A program made the translations under genes and the position numbers. From positions 1-6,069 of the forward strand of contig JANMXL010000232.1 in the NCBI GenBank assembly GCA_031380885.1: a stretch of DNA of 6,069 bases. Reading direction: 5' to 3'. Source of the stretch: PBB1 sp031380885 (GTDB lineage Bacteria; Pseudomonadota; Gammaproteobacteria; Burkholderiales; Burkholderiaceae_C). The notes under the pieces were generated by a model. That model was not told where the DNA came from. It searched no databases and saw nothing but the letters and a program-made list of their open reading frames with translations. This document shows positions 1 through 5,384 of the stretch, piece by piece; positions within the stretch are counted from its first letter, which is position 1, and every line of letters begins with the position of its first letter.

Positions 1-1203
1 CGCCATGTCGAGCAGCACGCAGGCGCCCACCGGCACGGCGGAGCGCAGGCCCGGCAGTGCGCGCAGCGTCGTGCGCAACCCGGTCAACTCGCGCGGCCGC
101 ACCTGGCGCAGTGCGATGCGCGCCGTGATGCGCTCGACGTCGCACACCGATCGCAACGACTGCCGCAAGGTGTCGCTGCGATGGGCCATCAGCGCCGCGA
201 TCGCTTCGTGGCGCTGCGTTGCCACGCCGCGATCACGCAATGGCCTGGCCGTCCACCCGCGCAGCGCCCGGCTGCCCATGCCGGTGCGGCAGGTGTCGAT
301 CAGTGACAGCAGCGTCGGTGCATCTTCACCGCGCAGCGTCTGCGTCAGCTCCAGGTTGCGGTGTGTGGTGGGCGGCAAGTCGATCAGCGCGCTGGCGCGT
401 TCGACCTGCAGGCTGCGCACATGCGCCAGCGCCTGGCCTTGCGTGTGTTCGGCATAGCTCAACAACGCCGACGCAGCCGCATGTGCGACCGTCAACTCGC
501 TCGCGTTGAAGCCCGCGAGGCTCGCGACACGCAGTTGTTCGCAAAGCTTGCGCGCACCGAGCGTGGCATCGAACTGCCAGTCGGGCCGGTGCGTCACCGC
601 GGCCCGCGTGGCCAACAGCGCCGCCGGAACGTGCTCGCGCTCCACCAGCACCTCGGCCGCATTCAGCCGCGCCAGCCAACCGGGCAACTCGTGATCGGCG
701 CATTCGGTCAGGCCCAGTTCGCCACTGCTCAGGCCCAGCCAGGCGAGGCCGTGCGTCGTCTGCCCGCGATGGGTGTGCTGCGACAGCGCCAGCAGCAGCG
801 CATCGGCCTTGTCCGACATCAGCTCGGTGTCGGTCAGCGTGCCCGGCGTGACGATACGCACCACCTTGCGCTCGACCGGCCCCTTGGCGGTGGCGACATC
901 GCCGACCTGCTCGCAGATCGCCACCGGCTCGCCCAGCTTGACCAGCCTGGCCAGGTAGTTCTCCACCGAATGCACCGGCACGCCGGCCATCACCACCGGC
1001 TCGCCACCGCTCTGGCCGCGGGTGGTGAGGGTGATGTCGAGCAGCCGGTTCGCGCGCCTGGCGTCATCGAAGAACAGCTCGTAGAAGTCACCCATCCGGT
1101 AGAACAACAGCGTGTCTGGATGGTCTGCCTTGATGCGCAGGTACTGCTGCATCATGGGGGTGTGGGCGGGCGCCTGGGTCGACGACGTGGCTTCCGGGTT
1201 CAC
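1..1203 (-). CDS. mutS: DNA mismatch repair protein MutS, N-terminal 401 residues (runs off left edge)
   Basis: MutS binds mismatches and small loops in newly replicated DNA and recruits MutL in the cytoplasm. The minus-strand frame is open from 1203 to base 1 with no stop. It starts with a short variable tail, then AHTPMMQQYLRIK (residues 13-25) and RMGDFYELFFDDA. That last segment carries the mismatch-reading F-x-E motif as F40 and E42, equal to E. coli F36 and E38. AICEQVGD, KGPVERKVVRIVTPGT and a connector domain follow, and the core/lever domain begins near RNLELTQTLRG (about 282-292). The ATPase half lies outside the window. I chose GTG 1203 because E. coli MutS also has a short tail before the same AHTPMMQQYL block. 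An in-frame stop lies 19 codons upstream and there is no other start codon between. ATG 1155 and ATG 1152 are alternatives that would cut into the conserved block. The ribosome binding site is weak. The visible part shows no frameshift or missing key residue. Confidence 0.97.
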   Translation of the reverse strand, partial: MNPEATSSTQAPAHTPMMQQYLRIKADHPDTLLFYRMGDFYELFFDDARRANRLLDITLTTRGQSGGEPVVMAGVPVHSVENYLARLVKLGEPVAICEQVGDVATAKGPVERKVVRIVTPGTLTDTELMSDKADALLLALSQHTHRGQTTHGLAWLGLSSGELGLTECADHELPGWLARLNAAEVLVEREHVPAALLATRAAVTHRPDWQFDATLGARKLCEQLRVASLAGFNASELTVAHAAASALLSYAEHTQGQALAHVRSLQVERASALIDLPPTTHRNLELTQTLRGEDAPTLLSLIDTCRTGMGSRALRGWTARPLRDRGVATQRHEAIAALMAHRSDTLRQSLRSVCDVERITARIALRQVRPRELTGLRTTLRALPGLRSAVPVGACVLLDMA

Positions 1204-1237
1204 TCGTGCGCTGGCTCGTTTTGTTGGCGTCGCGCGG

Positions 1238-1243
1238 ATTGTC
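1238..1243 (-). promoter_or_regulatory. Possible -10 element for mutS
   Basis: The minus strand reads GACAAT here, about 35 bases upstream of the GTG start at 1203. No good -35 hexamer lies at 16-18 bases: the nearest candidate, TTGCAG at 1265-1270, is 21 bases away. The position would give a short leader like those inferred for the other genes in this window. This is inference from one weak hexamer. mutS could instead be read through from the small membrane protein gene, which ends 96 bases upstream. Confidence 0.25.
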
Positions 1244-1299
1244 GCCTCGCCTTGTCAGCCTCCGCTGCAACGGCTGTCAGTTTGCGGCGCCGCTTCCCC

Positions 1300-1635
1300 T
1301 CAGAACGGCGCAGGCAGCAGCTTGAAGCCGGCGATGAGCACGCCGATCACGGTGTTGACGACGACGCTGAGCACGCTCGGCACATAGAAGATGGCCGAGA
1401 TGACCTGGGCGCTCAGGCCGTGTTCGAACAGCAGGCCGAGGGCAAACGAGAGGATGCCGAGCGCGACCCAGCGGCGCAGATAGGTCGGCAGCCAGTGAGA
1501 TTTGTCCAGGTTGTGCCGCCAGGCCGCCGAGCGCTCGAACATGTTGCCGTGGCTCACGTCGCGGAACAGCCACCCGAAGAACAGGTAGCGGTACAGCAGC
1601 ACGCGGAAGGAGAGGGCGGTGTCGTCGGTGGCCAT
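1300..1635 (-). CDS. Small two-helix membrane protein of unknown function
   Basis: This gene encodes 111 residues, and I do not recognise a named family. Residues 12-26 (VLLYRYLFFGWLFRD) are aromatic and partly amphipathic. A polar stretch follows (HGNMFERSAAWRHNLDKSHWLPTYLRR), then two hydrophobic segments at about 56-71 and 78-104, ending LLPAPF. This suggests a small inner-membrane protein with two helices and a conserved-looking soluble linker. ATG 1635 is the first ATG. The frame stays open to a GTG at 1719, giving 139 residues, but the extra 28 are arginine-rich and unlike a membrane protein N-terminus. An AGGCAGG lies 12 bases before the ATG, a rather long spacing for a ribosome binding site. 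The gene lies 96 bases upstream of mutS on the same strand, so co-transcription is possible, though nothing visible ties it to repair. It is divergent from ppa. Confidence 0.75.
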   Translation of the reverse strand: MATDDTALSFRVLLYRYLFFGWLFRDVSHGNMFERSAAWRHNLDKSHWLPTYLRRWVALGILSFALGLLFEHGLSAQVISAIFYVPSVLSVVVNTVIGVLIAGFKLLPAPF

Positions 1636-1733
1636 GGTTCGAATCTGCCTGCCTAACGGAGTGAATCTGATGATGCGCGAAACGCTTACCCCTTGATATC
1701 GGCGGGCCACCCGATCCACTTGACCGTTTTAGA

Positions 1734-1781
1734 GCGACTTCAGCCTCTCCCGCAGGGGCGGCTCCACGACAGGAAAGTCGC
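1734..1781. repeat. Spaced inverted repeat upstream of ppa
   Basis: GCGACTT at 1734-1740 is repeated in perfect inverted form as AAGTCGC at 1775-1781, with 34 bases between. The inner part (around CTCCCGCAGGGG, 1746-1757) can also fold back on itself. The right arm ends five bases before the TAAACT -10-like element of ppa. It could be an operator or a hairpin, but a 7-base match at this spacing also occurs by chance in GC-rich DNA. Confidence 0.3.
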
Positions 1782-1786
1782 CTCGG

Positions 1787-1792
1787 TAAACT
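1787..1792 (+). promoter_or_regulatory. Probable -10 element of the ppa promoter
   Basis: TAAACT matches the sigma-70 -10 consensus (TATAAT) at four of six positions. It lies 30 bases before the ppa ATG at 1823, giving a leader of roughly 24 bases. No clear -35 hexamer is present at 16-18 bases upstream (CCACGA at 17), which is common for promoters of GC-rich betaproteobacteria. The call is inferred from position and sequence only. Confidence 0.45.
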
Positions 1793-1822
1793 CAGCTGCA
1801 TTCCTTTCAACGCGAGTCGCTC

Positions 1823-2362
1823 ATGAGTTTCGACAAAGTCACCCCTGGCAAGAAGGCCCCGGAACAGTTCAACGTGATCATCGAAATCCCGATGAACGCC
1901 GACCCGGTGAAGTACGAGGTCGACAAGGAAAGCGGCGCGCTGTTCGTCGACCGCTTCATGAGCACCGCGATGCACTACCCCTGCAACTACGGCTATGTGC
2001 CGCAGACCATTTCCGGCGACGGCGACCCGGTCGATGTGCTGGTGATCACGCCGTTTCCGCTGTTGGCCGGCTCGGTGGTCACCTGCCGCGCGATCGGCAT
2101 GCTGAACATGGAAGACGAAGCCGGCATGGACGCCAAGCTGCTCGCGGTGCCGATCGACAAGCTGCTGCCGATCTACGCCAGCTGGCAGAAGCCGGAAGAC
2201 CTGCACGAGCTGCAGCTGCGCACGATCCAGCACTTCTTCGAGCACTACAAGGACCTGGAGCCGAACAAGTGGGTGAAGGTGAAGGGTTGGTCGGGCCCGC
2301 AAGCCGCGCACGAGGAAATCAGCTCGGGCATGGTCAGCTACAAAAAGTCGCTGGCCGGCTGA
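1823..2362 (+). CDS. ppa: Inorganic pyrophosphatase (family I, soluble)
   Basis: This cytosolic enzyme hydrolyses pyrophosphate to two phosphates. It thereby pulls nucleic acid, protein and other biosynthetic reactions forward, using Mg2+. The product is 179 residues; the E. coli enzyme is about 176 and aligns over nearly its whole length. The signature DGDPVDV is at residues 66-72, with metal ligands D66, D68 and D71. The other active-site residues are all present: E21, K30, E32, R44, Y56, D98, D103, K105, Y142 and K143. Highly conserved blocks include KYEVDKESGALFVDRFMSTAM and HFFEHYKDLE. The ATG at 1823 gives the expected N-terminus (MSFDKVTPGK); only a weak GCGAG precedes it as a ribosome binding site. 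It has its own -10-like element upstream and a strong terminator just after the stop, so it is probably a single-gene transcript. Confidence 0.98.
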   Translation: MSFDKVTPGKKAPEQFNVIIEIPMNADPVKYEVDKESGALFVDRFMSTAMHYPCNYGYVPQTISGDGDPVDVLVITPFPLLAGSVVTCRAIGMLNMEDEAGMDAKLLAVPIDKLLPIYASWQKPEDLHELQLRTIQHFFEHYKDLEPNKWVKVKGWSGPQAAHEEISSGMVSYKKSLAG

Positions 2363-2384
2363 CACCCCAGGCCGACAACCCATG

Positions 2385-2408
2385 CAGCGCCGTCGCGGCG
2401 CTGTTTTT
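2385..2408 (+). terminator. Intrinsic terminator after ppa
   Basis: A perfect 7-base stem, CAGCGCC (2385-2391) and GGCGCTG (2397-2403), encloses a five-base GTCGC loop whose outer G and C can also pair. TTTTT follows at 2404-2408. It lies 22 bases after the ppa stop codon. This is a classic Rho-independent terminator and separates ppa from the downstream peptidase gene. Confidence 0.9.
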
Positions 2409-2447
2409 CTGTCCGTTTCTCTGTCCAGGTTTCTGTTCGCGTTTCTG
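2404..2447 (+). repeat. Short imperfect TTTCT repeats after the ppa terminator
   Basis: Four TTTCT cores occur at 2406, 2416, 2430 and 2442, spaced 10, 14 and 12 bases. Two are followed by closely similar sequence (TTTTTCTGTCC and TTTCTCTGTCC). The result is a pyrimidine-rich tract just after the terminator, on the non-template strand. It may be a decayed tandem repeat or simple T-rich terminator tail sequence. No function can be read from it. Confidence 0.4.
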
Positions 2448-2466
2448 GTGCCTCCGCTGGAAATCC

Positions 2467-2482
2467 CGCGGAACCGACCGCG
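2467..2482. promoter_or_regulatory. Short perfect palindrome over the -35 region of the peptidase gene
   Basis: CGCGG (2467-2471) and CCGCG (2478-2482) form a perfect inverted repeat around AACCGA. It covers 2473-2478, where a -35 element would sit 17 bases before TACACT. The position suits an operator, but the arms are only five GC bases and no T-run follows, so it may be chance. Confidence 0.25.
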
Positions 2483-2495
2483 CAGGTTCGCGCTC

Positions 2496-2501
2496 TACAC
2501 T
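2496..2501 (+). promoter_or_regulatory. Probable -10 element of the M16 peptidase gene
   Basis: TACACT matches the sigma-70 -10 consensus at four of six positions, including the key TA and final T. It lies 30 bases before the GTG at 2532, a leader of about 24 bases and the same layout as ppa. The -35 region is poor (ACCGAC at 17 bases). Its place after the ppa terminator and before the GTG supports a separate transcript and the shorter protein start. Confidence 0.5.
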
Positions 2502-2531
2502 GCCCGCCCACCTGGCTTGCAGAGCACTCCC

Positions 2532-5267
2532 GTGAATCCATTCCTGCGCGCGTTTCCCCTCGTCCTGTCCTTGTGGGTGGCCGCGCTGCCGCTCGTGGCA
2601 CCTTCAGCCCAGGCGCAAAGCCTGCCGTCGGGCGTGACCCGGGTGCAGTCGGTCGAAGGCATCGATGAGTACCGGCTGGCCAATGGCCTGCAGGTGCTGC
2701 TGATCCCTGACAGCTCGAAGCCCACCACCACCGTCAACCTGACCTATCACGTGGGCTCAAGGCAGGAAAACTACGGCGAGACCGGCATGGCGCACCTGCT
2801 GGAGCACCTGCTGTTCAAGGGCTCGCCGAAGCACCCGAACGTCTGGCCCGATTTCACCAAGCGCGGTCTGGCGGCCAACGGCAGCACCTGGTTCGACCGC
2901 ACCAACTACACCGCCAGCTTCTCGGCCAATGACGACAACCTGCGCTGGTACCTGGGCTGGCAGGCCGACGCGATGGTCAACAGCTACATCGCGCGCAAGT
3001 CGCTGGACACCGAGATGACGGTGGTGCGCAATGAGATGGAATCGGGCGAGAACAGCCCCGACCGCATCCTGTTCTCGAAGACGCTGTCGGCGATGTACCA
3101 GTGGCACAACTACGGCAAGGACACGATCGGCGCGCGCAGCGATGTAGAGAACGTCGACATCCCCCGCCTGCAGGCGTTCTATCGCCTGTACTACCAGCCG
3201 GACAACGCGACACTGATCGTCTCGGGCAAGTTCTCACCCGCGCAGACGCTGTCGTGGATCGCGCAGTCCTTCGGCGTCATCAAGAAGCCGACCCGCGTGC
3301 TGCCGATTCAATACACGCTGGACCCGGTGCAGGACGGTGAACGCAGCATCACCTTGCGCCGCACCGGTGGCGTGCCGGTGCTGTATGCGGCCTACCACGT
3401 GCCGCCCGGTGCGCACCCGGACTTCGCCGCGGTCGATCTGCTGGGCTCCATCATGGGCGACGCGCCCGGCGGTCGTCTGCACAAGCGGCTGACCGAAAAA
3501 GGCCTGGCCGCCACCACCTATGCCTTCGCGCAAGGCCTGGCCGAGCCCGGTTTTGCCTTGTTCGGCGCGCAGCTCGGGCCGCAGCAGGATGTGGACGCGG
3601 CGCGCAACGAACTGCTGGCCACCGTCGAATCGGTGTCCAAGGAGCCGATCACCCAGGAAGAGCTGGACCGCGCGAAAGTCAAATGGCTGAAGGGTTGGGA
3701 TCAGGCCTTCACGAATCCGGAAACGGTGGGCGTGGCGCTCAGCGAGTCGGTGGCGATGGGCGACTGGCGGCTGTTCTTCCTGAACCGCGACCATGTGCGC
3801 GACACGGCGCTGGCCGACGTTCAGCGCGTGGCCGAACAGCGCCTGCTGCCCGCCAACCGCACGCTCGGCATCTACCTGCCGACCGACCAGCCGCAGCGCG
3901 CGCCGGTGCCGGCCAAGGTCGATCTCGCCGCGCAGCTGAAGACCTTCAAGCCGCAAGGCGCGGCCGCCGCGGTGGAATCCTTCGAGGCCACGCCGGCCAA
4001 CATCGACCGGCGCACGCAGCGCTTCGACATCGGCGGCCTGCGTGTCGGCCTGTTGCCCAAGGGAAGCCGCGGCAACGCAGTGCAGGCGATGCTGTCGCTG
4101 CATTTCGGCGACGAGAAATCGTTGTTCGGCCAAAGCGAAGTGGCCGACATGGTCGCCGCGCTGCTCGACAAGGGCACGACGACTATGACGCGCCAGCAGA
4201 TCCAGGACCGGCTGGATGCGTTGCACACCGAGATGAACATCAGCGGCGGCGCCAGCGGGGTGACGGTGAACCTGAGCTCGCGGCGCGAAAACCTGGCCGA
4301 CGCGATCGCGCTGGTCGGTGATCTGTTGCGCCACCCGGTGTTCCCGGCCGCCGCGCTGGACGAGGTGCGGCGGCAAGCGCTGGCCAGCATCGAGCAGGAC
4401 CGCAAGGAGCCCGCGGCAGTGGTCGGCAACACGCTCGCCCGTCTGGGCAACCCCTATCCACGTGGCGACCTGCGTTACGCACGCACCTTCGATGAAATCG
4501 TGCAGGACGTCAGCGGCGTGACGCTGGAGCAGGTGCGCGAGCACCATCAAAAGTTCTACGGCGCGAAGGCCGGCGAGTTCTCGGCCGTCGGCGATTTCGA
4601 CGTGGCAGCGGTGCGCCAGGCGCTGCAGGCCGCCTTCGGCGACTGGCAGGTCGGTGCGCCCTACACCCGCGTGCCGCAGCCCTTGATCTCGGTCCCGCCA
4701 GCGCGTTTGCTGCTGCTGACGCCCGACAAGCAGAACGCGACGATGCGCGTCGAATTCCCGGTGCCGCTGTCTGACAACGATGCCGATTACGCCGCGCTGT
4801 CGATGGCGAACTACCTGTTGGGCTCCGGTGGCAATTCACGGCTGTGGCGGCGCATCCGTGAGACCGAGGGCCTGTCGTACGACGTGCGCAGCTCGATCGA
4901 ATGGAACGACACCGAGCCTCATTCCGAATGGTCGGCCACGGCGATCTTCGCGCCGCAAAACCAGCCCAAGGTCGAAGCGGCGTTCCGCGAAGAATTGGCG
5001 CGGGCGCTGAAAGACGGATTCACCGCGAAGGAGCTGGCCGAAGGCCAGCGCGGCCTGCTGAACTACCGCCGACTGACGCGCGCCCGCGACGCGGCCGTGG
5101 CCGCCGGCATCGCCAACAACCTGCACATCGGCCGCACCTTTGCGCGCTCAGCGCAGGTCGACGTGCAGCTGGAAGCGCTGACGCTGGACCAGGTCAACGC
5201 CACGTTGCGCAAATACCTGTTGCCAGACCGCTTCGTCTACGGCTTCGGAGGCGACTTCAAAAAGTAG
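2532..5267 (+). CDS. Exported M16-family zinc metallopeptidase (insulinase/pitrilysin type), two-half protein
   Basis: This is a predicted periplasmic zinc endopeptidase of 911 residues; its substrate is unknown. Residues 1-28 look like a Sec signal peptide: a short basic start, a hydrophobic core (LVLSLWVAALPLV) and an AQA cleavage site. The first M16 half holds the inverted zinc motif HLLEH (88-92). The third ligand is E168 in RNEME, 76 residues after H92, as expected for the family. Its partner domain includes FYRLYYQPDNATLIVSG. The second half starts near residue 498. There the motif is lost, with VADMVAALL (537-545) in its place, but it keeps the C-terminal RIRETEGLSY block (Y783) typical of the substrate-binding half. 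GTG 2532 is chosen because the signal peptide follows it and TACACT lies just upstream. The in-frame ATG 2382 would add 50 residues and lies at the foot of the ppa terminator. A strong ribosome binding site is absent (AGAG only). Confidence 0.93.
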   Translation: MNPFLRAFPLVLSLWVAALPLVAPSAQAQSLPSGVTRVQSVEGIDEYRLANGLQVLLIPDSSKPTTTVNLTYHVGSRQENYGETGMAHLLEHLLFKGSPKHPNVWPDFTKRGLAANGSTWFDRTNYTASFSANDDNLRWYLGWQADAMVNSYIARKSLDTEMTVVRNEMESGENSPDRILFSKTLSAMYQWHNYGKDTIGARSDVENVDIPRLQAFYRLYYQPDNATLIVSGKFSPAQTLSWIAQSFGVIKKPTRVLPIQYTLDPVQDGERSITLRRTGGVPVLYAAYHVPPGAHPDFAAVDLLGSIMGDAPGGRLHKRLTEKGLAATTYAFAQGLAEPGFALFGAQLGPQQDVDAARNELLATVESVSKEPITQEELDRAKVKWLKGWDQAFTNPETVGVALSESVAMGDWRLFFLNRDHVRDTALADVQRVAEQRLLPANRTLGIYLPTDQPQRAPVPAKVDLAAQLKTFKPQGAAAAVESFEATPANIDRRTQRFDIGGLRVGLLPKGSRGNAVQAMLSLHFGDEKSLFGQSEVADMVAALLDKGTTTMTRQQIQDRLDALHTEMNISGGASGVTVNLSSRRENLADAIALVGDLLRHPVFPAAALDEVRRQALASIEQDRKEPAAVVGNTLARLGNPYPRGDLRYARTFDEIVQDVSGVTLEQVREHHQKFYGAKAGEFSAVGDFDVAAVRQALQAAFGDWQVGAPYTRVPQPLISVPPARLLLLTPDKQNATMRVEFPVPLSDNDADYAALSMANYLLGSGGNSRLWRRIRETEGLSYDVRSSIEWNDTEPHSEWSATAIFAPQNQPKVEAAFREELARALKDGFTAKELAEGQRGLLNYRRLTRARDAAVAAGIANNLHIGRTFARSAQVDVQLEALTLDQVNATLRKYLLPDRFVYGFGGDFKK

Positions 5268-5285
5268 TCTTGCTGCGTCGCAAGA
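5259..5285 (-). terminator. Weak hairpin in the convergent gap, possible terminator
   Basis: TCTTGC (5268-5273) and GCAAGA (5280-5285) form a perfect 6-base stem with a 6-base loop, directly after the M16 stop codon. Read on the minus strand, the stem is followed four bases later by TTTTT (5263-5259). It could therefore end transcripts arriving from the RIO gene. On the plus strand only CTTT follows, so it would be weak for the peptidase gene. The stem is short and the T-run offset, hence the low confidence. Confidence 0.35.
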
Positions 5286-5302
5286 GTGGCTTTGCGCTTG
5301 CT

Positions 5303-5362
5303 GTGCCGCAGATCGATCATCTGATCCAGCCGCGAGCGAAAGAAGTCTGGCGTGTTGATCTG
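5303..5362 (-). pseudogene. Remnant of an IS5-type transposase N-terminus
   Basis: The minus strand here encodes INTPDFFRSRLDQMIDLRH. The core FFRSRLDQMIDLRH closely resembles the start of a group of IS5-family transposases, in which a similar block is followed by HPLAVLA-like sequence. That comparison is from memory of the family, not a search. After the final RH the frame runs into unrelated sequence and then antisense to the end of the peptidase gene. No DDE catalytic residues, no second part of the enzyme and no terminal inverted repeats are visible. At most about 20 codons of the transposase survive. It sits in the gap between two convergent genes, a tolerated place for insertion. The likeliest story is an old insertion that was almost wholly deleted. 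Confidence 0.55.
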
Positions 5363-5384
5363 GCGGCGGTCGGGGTGTGCCGGA

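Noticed and set aside
1284..1293. Perfect 10-base palindrome GCGGCGCCGC after the membrane protein stop.
   Set aside because: It has no loop and no T-run on the minus strand, so it is not a terminator. Such GC-only palindromes are frequent in this base composition.
361..1656. Long plus-strand open frame of 431 codons.
   Set aside because: It is antisense to mutS and the membrane protein gene. Its product is low-complexity (rich in Arg, Gln, Ala, His), as expected for a GC-rich shadow frame.
1636..1657. A tRNA-like 3' end: GGTTCGAATC resembles a T-arm on the plus strand.
   Set aside because: The five bases before the loop do not pair with those after it. The upstream sequence is the start of the membrane protein gene, no cloverleaf can be drawn, and no CCA follows.
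1277..2383. Long minus-strand open frame of 368 codons.
   Set aside because: It is antisense to ppa, which has every catalytic residue, and overlaps the membrane protein gene in another frame. Its composition is typical of a shadow.
3234..4550. Long minus-strand open frame of 438 codons within the peptidase gene.
   Set aside because: It lies wholly antisense to the M16 gene and has shadow-like His, Arg and Gln-rich composition with no recognisable motif.
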